From: Turicibacter sanguinis
GTDB lineage: Bacteria > Bacillota_I > Bacilli_A > MOL361 > Turicibacteraceae
Assembly: GCF_013046825.1 (NCBI RefSeq)
Contig: NZ_CP053187.1
Location: forward strand, 1,787,501 to 1,851,500
Length of the DNA: 64,000 bases
Direction: 5' to 3'
The position numbers and the translations under genes were made by a program. Below the pieces are notes generated by a model. The model saw only the letters and a program-made list of their open reading frames with translations, had not been told where the DNA came from and did no database searches. Below are positions 53,329-61,723 of the stretch, one piece after another. How positions within the stretch are numbered: the stretch's first letter is position 1; each line of letters opens with the position of its first letter.

Positions 53329-53345
53329 CACACAAGAAATGGGGG

Positions 53346-54512
53346 ATGGGGTTGGCTGTCAATGTTGTGGCGATTATATTAGCCGGGGGAAAAGGGACGC
53401 GCTTAAAAGAATTAACGATTCATCGTCCAAAACCAGCTATTTCGTTTGCTGGAAAGTATCGATTGATTGATTTTGTTTTAAGCAATTGTACGAATTCAGG
53501 GATTGAACAAGTAGGGGTTCTAACACAGTATGAACCCCTAGAATTAATTAGTTATATTGGAGAAGGTAGTTCGTGGGATTTAGATGTTCATGGAGCATCT
53601 GTTACGGTTATGGGACCATATACTTCACGTGATTATGGATTTTTATGGCAAGGTGGAACGGCCGAAGCTGTCATTATGAATATGCCGTTTATTGAGCAGT
53701 ATGATCCTGATTATTTACTTGTCTTATCTGCAGATCACATTTATAAAATGGACTATCGTAAACTTATTGACTATCATATTGAAAAGCAGGCTGAGTTAAC
53801 GATTTCAACGATTCGTGTTCCAAAAGAGGATACCAGTCGTTTTGGAATGTTAAAGGTTAACGATCAAAATCGAATTATTGAGTTTGAGGAAAAGCCAAAG
53901 GAGACGGATAGTCAGTTAGCTTCAATGGGAATTTATGTTTTTAATTGGAAGAAGTTTAAAGAGGAGATTGTCCATAAATATTACAAGCATTTGTATGAAG
54001 GTGTTGATTTTGCTCAAGATGTGATTCCACATTTTATTGAAGCAGATAGCGCTGTTTATGCATATGAGTATGAAGGGTATTGGCGTGATGTTGGAACAGT
54101 AGAAAGTTATTGGAAGGCTCATATGGATTTACTTGGCACTCAAGATGAGCTACAATTACACGATTATAGCTGGCCAATTTTTTCTAAAACACCAAATTTA
54201 CCCCCACATCATATTCTTCAGGGTGCTAAAGTGAAGAATGCTTGGGTGAATGAAGGATGCATGATTTTTGGCGAAGTGTATAATTCGATTGTTGCTCATC
54301 GATGTGTGATTGAAAAAGGTGCTGTTGTTGAAGATAGTGTGATTTTAACGAGCGCATTTATCGAACATGATTGTTATATTAAGTATGCAATTATTGGAGA
54401 TGAAGTCGTTATTCCGGCGCATACTGAATTGATTGGTCGTGAGGATGAAATTTTACTTGTGACTCATGATAATCTTGAGGAAATACTTGAAACTCAAAGT
54501 AGGGGGGATTGA
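53346..54512 (+). CDS. glgC: Glucose-1-phosphate adenylyltransferase, catalytic subunit
   Basis: Makes ADP-glucose from ATP and glucose-1-phosphate. A 388-residue protein with the nucleotidyltransferase motif ILAGGKGTRLKEL, YRLIDFVLSNC, and a left-handed beta-helix domain from about 290. ATG 53346 has no spaced ribosome site, whereas TTG 53352 lies 6 nt after GGGGG and would give a protein two residues shorter; the choice is open. Pairs with the GlgD half of the next gene. Confidence 0.93.
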   Translation: MGLAVNVVAIILAGGKGTRLKELTIHRPKPAISFAGKYRLIDFVLSNCTNSGIEQVGVLTQYEPLELISYIGEGSSWDLDVHGASVTVMGPYTSRDYGFLWQGGTAEAVIMNMPFIEQYDPDYLLVLSADHIYKMDYRKLIDYHIEKQAELTISTIRVPKEDTSRFGMLKVNDQNRIIEFEEKPKETDSQLASMGIYVFNWKKFKEEIVHKYYKHLYEGVDFAQDVIPHFIEADSAVYAYEYEGYWRDVGTVESYWKAHMDLLGTQDELQLHDYSWPIFSKTPNLPPHHILQGAKVKNAWVNEGCMIFGEVYNSIVAHRCVIEKGAVVEDSVILTSAFIEHDCYIKYAIIGDEVVIPAHTELIGREDEILLVTHDNLEEILETQSRGD

Positions 54513-54514
54513 GA

Positions 54515-56962
54515 GTGAAGAATAAGGCCTTGTGTGTAATTGATGGAACCAATACGTCTCAATCGTTGCAGAATTTATTAAATCAACGTTGTGTAGCCGC
54601 CTTACCATTTGCAGGACGCTACCGATTAATTGATTTTGCTTTATCTAATGCAGTGCATTCAGGCATTACGAACGTATCAATCTTTCCAGACGGTGACTAT
54701 CATTCCTTAAGTGATCATATTCGTTCCGGCAAGTTTTGGGGCCTTGATCGTAAGGTGGATGGCCTATTTTTATTGCCTCCCAAAAAAGAAGTGAGTGCCG
54801 TGGCCAATACATTGACATTTGCGAGAATGAGGGAATATATTGAGTATTTTATGCGATCACGGCAACAATATGTTGTGATGTACCATGCGAATATTATTAC
54901 ATCTATTCCTTTTGAAAAATTACTACAATCTCATATTGAATCGAAAGCAGATGTGACACAAGTTTATTATCGAAATCGCTCAGTTGGTATTTTTGTACTA
55001 TCTCGCGAGTACTTAATTGATTTAATTTTACGGTATGAGATTTCTCCGTATCAGACAGTGACAGATTTAGTCGAAATGTGTGATGGTTTAAAAGTTAATC
55101 ATTATCACCATTCTACTTATACGAGAACGATTGAATCCATTGTGTCGTATTATCGTGCTAATTTAGATATGTTACATTATGAGTATGGATTTCAAATCTT
55201 CTTGTTAGAGCGACCTGTATTAACGAAAACAAAGGACGAATCACCAACGTTTTATAAAAAACAAGCCGATGTTTCAAATTCCTTAATTGCAAATGGGTGT
55301 AATATTGAAGGAAAAGTTGAAAATTGTATTATTTTTCGTGATGTAACGATTAAACGAGGTGCGGTTGTTAAAAATTCGGTTATTTTACCAAGGACCATTA
55401 TTGGTGAAAATAGTATTATTAATAATGTGATTACAGATAAGCATGCTTATATTAATGATGGAGCTCGATTAAGTGGTCAAGATTATGCACCTGTTATTAT
55501 CGGTAAGGGGCAACGTGTGATGGGGAATAAAGGCATTAGTGTAGCCCAAATTTCAACTGAATGTGTTCCCTTTTATAAAACAGGTGGTTTAGCGGATGTG
55601 ACTGCTGATTTAACGAAAGAATTGATTAATCAAGGATTAAATGTGGATGTTATTTTACCCTATTTAAGCTCTTTAGCTGAACGTTATAATGAAAATTTAA
55701 CTCATCAATTTCAATCCTTAATAGCAATTAATGAGTTAGAGATTCCTTATGATGTTTATCGTTATTCAAAAGAAGGGGTAAACTATTTCTTTATTTCATA
55801 TGGCGAATTATCACGTGAAAATTTATATGGCTATTCAGATGATTGTCGTCGATATGAATTATACTGCTATGTGGCACTCGATTTTATTGAGAAGAGTGGG
55901 CTGAAGTATGATGTCATTCATTGTCATGACTGGTTAACAGGACTTGTTCCGTTTTTTATGAAAAATATATTTATGAAGCAGTCTGATCATTTTGCTTATA
56001 CTAAAACAGTTTTCACGATTCATAATATTCATTATCAAGGGATTTGTGATGTGTCTGATTTAGGGGTTATTTCAACGCTAGCTACGATTCCAAATGAAAT
56101 TATGCTATTTGAAAAAGTGAATTTTATGAAGACCGCTATTGTAATGAGTGATGAAATTACAACAGTGTCCGAAACGTATTGTAATGAAATTTGTTATCCT
56201 TATTTTGCTGAAGGATTAGACCGTTTTATTGTCGCAAGAAAAGATCATCTTCACGGAATTTTAAATGGAATTAACTATGATTATAATAATCCAGCTACTG
56301 ATTTAAGTATCTTTAAGCGCTACTCTTTTAAAACAATAGAAGTTAAAAAGGAAAATAAAATGCAGATGCAACGTGAGCTAGGATTAGTCGTGAATGCAAA
56401 TGTACCGATTATCGGGATGGTAACGAGAATGGTAGAACAAAAAGGATTCGATTTGATTTTAAAAGTATTTGAAGAATTAATTCGTGAAGATATTCAGTTT
56501 GTTTTACTTGGAGATGGAGAGGCGAAGTATACGAGCTTCTTTAGGAGAATGGCCGAAAAATATCCAACTAAGGTATCTGTTAACATAGGGTTCCATTCCT
56601 ATAATTCTCAGATGATTTATGCGGGAAGTGATATTTTCCTCATGCCATCACGCTTTGAACCATGTGGCATTAGCCAGATGATTGCACTCAAGTATGGGAC
56701 CATTCCCGTTGTGCGCGAAACGGGTGGTTTGAAAGATACGATTATTCCGTATAATGAGTTTATTCAATATGGAAATGGATTTGGTTTTGCGCATTATAAT
56801 GCGCATGATATGTTGTTTACGCTTAAGCGAGCATTAGGATTTTATCGGATGCCAGAACACTGGGGGAAATTAGTTAAAAGTGCAATGGAACAAGATTTGA
56901 GTTGGAAAAAATCAACGGAAAAATATATTAATTTATATCGTCATTTAGTAAATGAAGAATAG
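54515..56962 (+). CDS. GlgD-GlgA fusion: GlgC-like regulatory subunit joined to glycogen synthase
   Basis: A single 815-residue reading frame. Residues 1-338 are GlgD, the non-catalytic ADP-glucose pyrophosphorylase partner (AALPFAGRYRLIDFALSNAV, but no GGxGTRL loop at the N-terminus; here IDGTNTSQSL). Residues 341-815 are a complete glycogen synthase: KTGGL (356-360), HCHDWLTGLVP, FTIHNIHYQG, the GT1 half with GMVTRMVEQKG and the ExxxxxxxE segment EPCGISQMIALKYGT. Each half is usually encoded separately (glgD about 370, glgA about 475 residues). No linker separates them. GTG 54515 has AGGGGGG upstream and lies 2 bp after glgC. The fusion ties ADP-glucose production to its use. Confidence 0.93.
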   Translation: MKNKALCVIDGTNTSQSLQNLLNQRCVAALPFAGRYRLIDFALSNAVHSGITNVSIFPDGDYHSLSDHIRSGKFWGLDRKVDGLFLLPPKKEVSAVANTLTFARMREYIEYFMRSRQQYVVMYHANIITSIPFEKLLQSHIESKADVTQVYYRNRSVGIFVLSREYLIDLILRYEISPYQTVTDLVEMCDGLKVNHYHHSTYTRTIESIVSYYRANLDMLHYEYGFQIFLLERPVLTKTKDESPTFYKKQADVSNSLIANGCNIEGKVENCIIFRDVTIKRGAVVKNSVILPRTIIGENSIINNVITDKHAYINDGARLSGQDYAPVIIGKGQRVMGNKGISVAQISTECVPFYKTGGLADVTADLTKELINQGLNVDVILPYLSSLAERYNENLTHQFQSLIAINELEIPYDVYRYSKEGVNYFFISYGELSRENLYGYSDDCRRYELYCYVALDFIEKSGLKYDVIHCHDWLTGLVPFFMKNIFMKQSDHFAYTKTVFTIHNIHYQGICDVSDLGVISTLATIPNEIMLFEKVNFMKTAIVMSDEITTVSETYCNEICYPYFAEGLDRFIVARKDHLHGILNGINYDYNNPATDLSIFKRYSFKTIEVKKENKMQMQRELGLVVNANVPIIGMVTRMVEQKGFDLILKVFEELIREDIQFVLLGDGEAKYTSFFRRMAEKYPTKVSVNIGFHSYNSQMIYAGSDIFLMPSRFEPCGISQMIALKYGTIPVVRETGGLKDTIIPYNEFIQYGNGFGFAHYNAHDMLFTLKRALGFYRMPEHWGKLVKSAMEQDLSWKKSTEKYINLYRHLVNEE

Positions 56963-56972
56963 TTTAGAGGAA

Positions 56973-57020
56973 CTTGTGATTTAATACGGTAAGAGATCGT
57001 GTTAAATCATGAGTTTTTTA
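56973..57020 (+). terminator. Rho-independent terminator after glgDA
   Basis: CTTGTGATTTAATACG / CGTGTTAAATCATGAG 16-bp stem (two G-U pairs) and T6 run. Confidence 0.88.
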
Positions 57021-57124
57021 TTTTCAGAATTGTTTCTTAATGAGTAATCTTTAAAATGTTAGGGTTATCATAGAAACAAGTGTTTTATCAAATAATATCG
57101 AATCTTCACTATAACAAGAAACGC

Positions 57125-57220
57125 GTTACATGGGTTAAAACCCTTTATTATCAATGTTTATGTGCTATAATGAGTTTATGAAATGGAAAAAAGTGTGTAA
57201 CTGTTACATATGTGTTACAT
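57125..57220 (+). promoter_or_regulatory. glgP promoter with GTTACAT repeats
   Basis: Extended -10 TGCTATAAT at 57163-57171. GTTACAT occurs three times (57125, 57203, 57214), and TGTAAC-T-GTTACA (57196-57208) is a perfect inverted repeat in the leader, between start of transcription and ribosome site. A dedicated regulator may bind these; none is recognised. Confidence 0.45.
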
Positions 57221-57245
57221 AATAATGGAAGGGAGTCATCTCGCT

Positions 57246-59681
57246 ATGGCTAATGTATTTGCTAATAAAAAGACATTTAAGGAAACATTCCAAACACGTG
57301 TTGAACAAATTTATGGGATTAAGTTTGAAGAAAGTACACCACACCAACGTTACTTTACGTTAGGAACGCTAGTTCGTGAATATATCTCATCTAACTGGAT
57401 TGAAACGAATGAAGCAATTGTTGAGGGGAAACACAAGCAAGTTTATTATTTCTCTATGGAATTCCTAATGGGGCGTTTATTAACAAATAATATTATGAAC
57501 TTAGGAATTCGCCCGGTGATTGAAGCTGGATTAAAAGAGCTAGATATAGAATTAAATGAATTAGAAAAAATTGAAGCGGATGCAGGACTTGGAAATGGAG
57601 GTCTTGGTCGTTTAGCAGCATGTTTTATGGATTCAATTGCTTCTTTAGGATTACCAGGACACGGGAATGGTCTTCGTTACCGTTATGGATTCTTTGAACA
57701 AAAAATTATCGATGGATACCAAGTTGAAGTTCCAGATAAATGGTTACAACGTGGGTATGTATGGGAAGTTCGTAAATCAAATGAATCAGTTGAAGTTCCA
57801 TTTTATGGATATGTTAAAGTTGAAAAAATAGATGGGCGTGAAGTTTATACTCATATCCCAGAAGAATATGTTCGTGCTGTTCCTTATGATGTACCAGTTG
57901 TTGGAGATATTTCAAATGGAAATAAAACAGTTGATACCTTACGTTTATGGTCATCTGAACCAACTGAAAATGAATATCCAAAAAATATGTCAGCTGTTGA
58001 ATATGAAAAAGGAGTTCGTAACATCTCTGAATTCTTATATCCAGATGATTCAACAGAAGAAGGAAAAATCTTACGTTTAAAACAACAATATTTCTTCGTT
58101 GCAGCGGGAGTTCGTTGGGCAGTTCGCCAACATAAAGAAACATTTGGAACATTAGATAACTTCATGGACAAAAATGTATTACACATCAACGATACTCATC
58201 CAGCTTTAATTGTTCCTGAATTAATGCGTATTTTAATCGATGAAGAGGGTTATGATTGGGATAGCGCATGGGCTATTACAAGTAAAACGTGTGCGTATAC
58301 AAACCATACTATCTTAGCTGAAGCCTTAGAAAAATGGCCTGTACGCTTATTCCAACCATTATTACCACGTATCTATATGATTACAGAGGAAATCAACCGT
58401 CGTTATTGTTTAGAATTATTAAATCGTTATGCGGATCAACCACAAAAAGTTGCTGAACTTGCCATTATCGGACATAATCAAGTGCGTATGGCACACTTAG
58501 CAATTGTTGGATCATTTAGTATCAATGGGGTAGCGCAATTACATACAGATATCTTAACTCAAATTGAGATGAAAGATTTCAATGAAATGTATCCAGAACG
58601 TTTCAATAATAAAACAAACGGTATTACTCACCGTCGTTGGTTATTACACTGTAACCCTGAGTTAACCGCTCTTTTAGATAAAGAAATCGGAACAGGGTAT
58701 CATACGAATACATTTGAACTTGCGAAGTTTGAAGAAAAAATTAATGATCCAAAAGTTCAAGAGGCCATTGCTTCAATGAAGCATGCAAGAAAACAAGCCT
58801 TAGCAGAACGTATTTATCGTGAGCAAGGGGTTCAATTAGATCCAAACTCAATTTTTGATATTCAAGTTAAACGTCTACATGCTTACAAACGTCAGCTATT
58901 AAATGCAATGCATATCATGTATTTATATAACCGATTAAAAGAAGATCAAGAGTTCAAAGCTAACTTCCACCCACAATCATTCATCTTCGGTGCTAAAGCA
59001 GCTTCAGGATATTACTTTGCGAAGAAAGTTATTAAATTAATTAATTCAATTGCTGAAAAAGTAAATAATGATCCAGATACAAATCAGTTATTAAAAGTTG
59101 TATTCGTTGAAAACTATAACGTAACTTATGCTGAATTAATTATGCCGGCTGCAGATTTATCAGAACAAATTTCAACAGCATCTAAAGAAGCGTCAGGAAC
59201 AGGAAACATGAAATTCATGATGAATGGTGCGATGACAATTGGAACGATGGATGGAGCAAATGTTGAAATTCATGAGTTAGTTGGAGATGAAAATAGCTTT
59301 ATCTTTGGATTAACTGCTGATGAAGTAAATAATTATTATCAAAATGGAGGATATAATCCATGGGATCTTTATAACTCAGATGCACGTATCCGCCGCGTTC
59401 TTGATCAATTGGTTAATGGATTCTTAACACCAGATACAGAAGAATTCCGTGATATCTTCAATGCAGTAACACATAATGGGGATGAATACTTCGTATTAAA
59501 AGACTTCGATTCATATGTTCGTGCTCAAGAAAAAGCAAACCAAGCTTATAAAAACCGTCAACATTGGATTGAAATGTCTATCCGCAATATCTCACGTTCA
59601 GGTAAATTCTCATCAGACCGAACTATCCAAGAATATGCTGATCAAATTTGGCACGTGGAACCATTAAAATTTAAAAAATAA
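57246..59681 (+). CDS. glgP: Glycogen phosphorylase
   Basis: Releases glucose-1-phosphate from glycogen with phosphate. The 811-residue GT35 enzyme shows ADAGLGNGGLGRLAACFMDS in the N-terminal part and PLP-binding Lys656 in SGTGNMKFMMNGA. ATG 57246 has GGAAGGGAG upstream; the 12 codons before it lack a ribosome site. It follows the glycogen operon but has its own promoter, separated by a terminator. Confidence 0.96.
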   Translation: MANVFANKKTFKETFQTRVEQIYGIKFEESTPHQRYFTLGTLVREYISSNWIETNEAIVEGKHKQVYYFSMEFLMGRLLTNNIMNLGIRPVIEAGLKELDIELNELEKIEADAGLGNGGLGRLAACFMDSIASLGLPGHGNGLRYRYGFFEQKIIDGYQVEVPDKWLQRGYVWEVRKSNESVEVPFYGYVKVEKIDGREVYTHIPEEYVRAVPYDVPVVGDISNGNKTVDTLRLWSSEPTENEYPKNMSAVEYEKGVRNISEFLYPDDSTEEGKILRLKQQYFFVAAGVRWAVRQHKETFGTLDNFMDKNVLHINDTHPALIVPELMRILIDEEGYDWDSAWAITSKTCAYTNHTILAEALEKWPVRLFQPLLPRIYMITEEINRRYCLELLNRYADQPQKVAELAIIGHNQVRMAHLAIVGSFSINGVAQLHTDILTQIEMKDFNEMYPERFNNKTNGITHRRWLLHCNPELTALLDKEIGTGYHTNTFELAKFEEKINDPKVQEAIASMKHARKQALAERIYREQGVQLDPNSIFDIQVKRLHAYKRQLLNAMHIMYLYNRLKEDQEFKANFHPQSFIFGAKAASGYYFAKKVIKLINSIAEKVNNDPDTNQLLKVVFVENYNVTYAELIMPAADLSEQISTASKEASGTGNMKFMMNGAMTIGTMDGANVEIHELVGDENSFIFGLTADEVNNYYQNGGYNPWDLYNSDARIRRVLDQLVNGFLTPDTEEFRDIFNAVTHNGDEYFVLKDFDSYVRAQEKANQAYKNRQHWIEMSIRNISRSGKFSSDRTIQEYADQIWHVEPLKFKK

Positions 59682-59765
59682 TCCGTAACTTCCTTTTTTA
59701 AAAATAAATTTTTTCTAATAAATAAACGTTACATTGTGATAGCTTCCTTTAACTATATAAGTTTA

Positions 59766-59850
59766 GATAAAAGTTTTTCATAGGCGAAAACTTTTATCTC
59801 TCTCCTAGTGAGTAGAGATGATCTATAATTATCACTAGGTGAACAGATAG
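59766..59850 (+). repeat. Intergenic hairpin repeat, copy R6
   Basis: The best-formed hairpin of the family: AGATAAAAGTTTT pairs perfectly (13 bp) with AAAACTTTTATCT around TCATAGGCG. A second stem CCTAGTGA / TCACTAGG follows. The copy is shorter than R1-R5 and lies 85 bp after glgP. Confidence 0.6.
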
Positions 59851-59890
59851 AAAAAGCCCCTGTAGAACTGATCCACTACAGGGGCTTTTT
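59851..59890. terminator. Strong terminator after glgP and R6
   Basis: 15-bp perfect stem AAAAAGCCCCTGTAG / CTACAGGGGCTTTTT, symmetric and able to act both ways. Confidence 0.93.
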
Positions 59891-59900
59891 AAAATACGAT

Positions 59901-59931
59901 AAAACCCCTTCAGATTAAATGAAGGGGTTTT
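59901..59931. terminator. Second terminator, for the minus-strand gene
   Basis: 12-bp perfect stem AAAACCCCTTCA / TGAAGGGGTTTT immediately after the stop of the minus-strand gene. Confidence 0.9.
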
Positions 59932-59933
59932 AA

Positions 59934-60107
59934 TTACCAATCAACGGTTACATCGTTATAATATAGAGCAAGATGATACATTGTACTTGGTTCGTTTAAA
60001 ATAACATAACTCATATTTAAGACTTCAATCGTGCCGTGTTCCTCAATCCAATGATTCACTTTTGTTTCTAATGATTGAGGACTTGAATCGGCAAAAAACT
60101 TAATCAT
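59934..60107 (-). CDS. Small protein resembling sporulation protein Cse60
   Basis: A 57-residue protein. The layout MIKFFADSSPQSLETKVNHW, a central strand IEVLNMSYVIL and an aromatic ending ALYYNDVTVDW resembles the Cse60 family of small proteins made under SigE in Bacillus sporulation; the match is by eye and only moderate. ATG 60107 has AAAGGAGAT upstream; the frame extends upstream without a ribosome site. Confidence 0.6.
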   Translation of the reverse strand: MIKFFADSSPQSLETKVNHWIEEHGTIEVLNMSYVILNEPSTMYHLALYYNDVTVDW

Positions 60108-60206
60108 ATGACCATCTCCTTTGCTATTAGTATGGAAAAGTTTGAGCATTAATATGATAAAACTTAATACTAGTATATGATTAAATGAAAGAAGTCGTGA
60201 GAGTGA

Positions 60207-60791
60207 TTATTTCAAGCTTTGATAAAAATCTGTTTTAGCAGTTAGATATGTTTGGTATTGATCGATGTAACGGTGTTGAAGGACTTGAATATTATTAAAA
60301 TTTTCTTGTATATTTAGCACATAATCTCTCGCTTGAACAGGTTTAGCGGTATGAACGATTTCCTCAAGATTACTAAGATCTTTAATCAGTGTTTCAATTG
60401 CTTGAGTTAATGCCTCTAAGCTTGTTAACCTTTCTTTTTCAAGATGACCAAGATCATTATTAGGAAGTTTGTTTAGTGATGCCTTTAATACCTCGGCTAA
60501 ATTTTGATTCATACGTGATAGAATAGCAAATTCACTTTCGTACGATTCAAATGAAATTTGATCTTGATTTTCAGAAGTGGTTGCTTGTTCAATAATCGTG
60601 TTAACTGTTTGATAAAACGTATCAAGTCGTTTTGTAAGAGTAGTGTCTTCGTGAACTAAGGCAGTCTGAATACTTTCATCAATTTTATTTAATTGATTAT
60701 ATTGTTTCATGCCAGGGGTTTGAAAATTAAATCCTATGAAAATTCCGATTGCTGTTAAAATAATAATGGTAATGAGTGGTTTATTTCTCAT
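60207..60791 (-). CDS. Uncharacterised membrane-anchored helical protein
   Basis: Not recognised. Of 194 residues, 5-23 form an N-terminal membrane segment (ITIIILTAIGIFIGF) and the rest is predicted to be helical and outside the cell, rich in Leu, Glu, Thr and Asn. It starts 12 bp after the polysaccharide deacetylase on the same strand with an AGGAGG ribosome site, so it probably belongs to the same operon and may act with it in the cell wall. Confidence 0.7.
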   Translation of the reverse strand: MRNKPLITIIILTAIGIFIGFNFQTPGMKQYNQLNKIDESIQTALVHEDTTLTKRLDTFYQTVNTIIEQATTSENQDQISFESYESEFAILSRMNQNLAEVLKASLNKLPNNDLGHLEKERLTSLEALTQAIETLIKDLSNLEEIVHTAKPVQARDYVLNIQENFNNIQVLQHRYIDQYQTYLTAKTDFYQSLK

Positions 60792-60803
60792 AAATAATTC
60801 CTC

Positions 60804-61646
60804 CTAAATGTCATCGTTGTGGAAAAAGTTTTTACTAAAGTGATGATTTGGATTATAAGCTAAAAATTCATAACCTAAATCACGATAGTATTCGATAACG
60901 CGAGGTAAAACCTCAATGGTACTATTTTTTTCATGGAATAACACGACGAGGTTTTCTTTCTTAGCATTCATTTCCGTATAGTATTTAACATTATCCATGA
61001 CTTGGTCAGGATTGCTATATTTCCAGTCCAAGGAATCAACATCCCAATCCCAACATTTCAATCCATTATCTTTTAAAGCTTGTACATGTCCATCTTTAAA
61101 TGTTCCCCCACCTGTTCCATAAGGCGCGCGACATAATTGACTTTCAAACCCATTGGTTAACGACGCGATTAATTGTTGTTCTTCTTTTAATTCATTCACA
61201 AAATTTTGTGGTGCTGTAGCCCCTTTGTAAAGATAATCATATTGGTGTGTCATCGTATGCATTCCGATATAATGTCCCTCGTCTAACATGCGATTTAAAA
61301 TAGCCTGTGAATCTGTATTGTTATTAATTGACGTTCCAAGAACAAAGAACGTAGCAGGAACATGATTCTCTTTTAAAATATCTAATACTTTTTCAGCATT
61401 ATGAGAAGGTCCATCATCAAACGTTAAGTAAACGAACTTTATATCTTGATTATGCCATTTTTTTATTTCTTTCATTGGCTCAAATGAAACGTAGTCAATA
61501 TCTTCTTGAGAAAGTGAGAGGTGACTACTTTGAAGTTGTAAATGAATGAGAAAACTTCCAGCTACTAAAAGGATAGCAATCAAACCTGATAACACATAAA
61601 ATCGTGGTTTATAGCTTTTTTTACTTCTTCGATACTGATTTTTCAT
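60804..61646 (-). CDS. Membrane-anchored polysaccharide (peptidoglycan) deacetylase, PdaV-like
   Basis: A 280-residue NodB-domain protein, anchored by a membrane segment at 16-35 and acting outside the cell. The metal and catalytic residues are in place: D77 and D78 in TFDDGPS, H130 and H134 in GMHTMTHQY, RAPYG, DVDSLDW and His in LFHEK. It follows a SigV-type sigma and RsiV-type anti-sigma. In Clostridioides difficile the csfV-pdaV-rsiV cluster deacetylates N-acetylglucosamine of peptidoglycan and gives lysozyme resistance; the same role is inferred. An ECF-like promoter lies just upstream. Confidence 0.88.
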   Translation of the reverse strand: MKNQYRRSKKSYKPRFYVLSGLIAILLVAGSFLIHLQLQSSHLSLSQEDIDYVSFEPMKEIKKWHNQDIKFVYLTFDDGPSHNAEKVLDILKENHVPATFFVLGTSINNNTDSQAILNRMLDEGHYIGMHTMTHQYDYLYKGATAPQNFVNELKEEQQLIASLTNGFESQLCRAPYGTGGGTFKDGHVQALKDNGLKCWDWDVDSLDWKYSNPDQVMDNVKYYTEMNAKKENLVVLFHEKNSTIEVLPRVIEYYRDLGYEFLAYNPNHHFSKNFFHNDDI

Positions 61647-61677
61647 AATTTTATCCTCATTTCTTTATGATTGCAAA

Positions 61678-61706
61678 ATTCGACAATTTGTTTTAAAAAG
61701 TTTACC
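61678..61706 (-). promoter_or_regulatory. Putative ECF-sigma promoter of the deacetylase gene
   Basis: Minus strand: GGTAAAC (61706-61700), 17-nt spacer, CGAATT (from 61682). It aligns position by position with the promoter before the sigma gene (TAAAC, T-run, AAAC, then CG), although the -10 is CGAA rather than CGTC. Confidence 0.45.
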
Positions 61707-61723
61707 TACCAGTGGTAGGTAAA
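61701..61723 (-). terminator. Terminator-like hairpin at the end of the anti-sigma gene
   Basis: Perfect 10-bp stem TTTACCTACC / GGTAGGTAAA with a 3-nt loop, followed on the minus strand by CTTTTT. It covers the last codons and stop of the anti-sigma gene and touches the -35 box of the next promoter. The short T-run suggests partial termination. Confidence 0.6.

Noticed and set aside
57814-58189. Overlapping 112- and 101-codon minus-strand frames inside glgP
   Set aside because: Both are antisense to a well-conserved gene with normal codon use; neither has a ribosome site or a recognisable domain.
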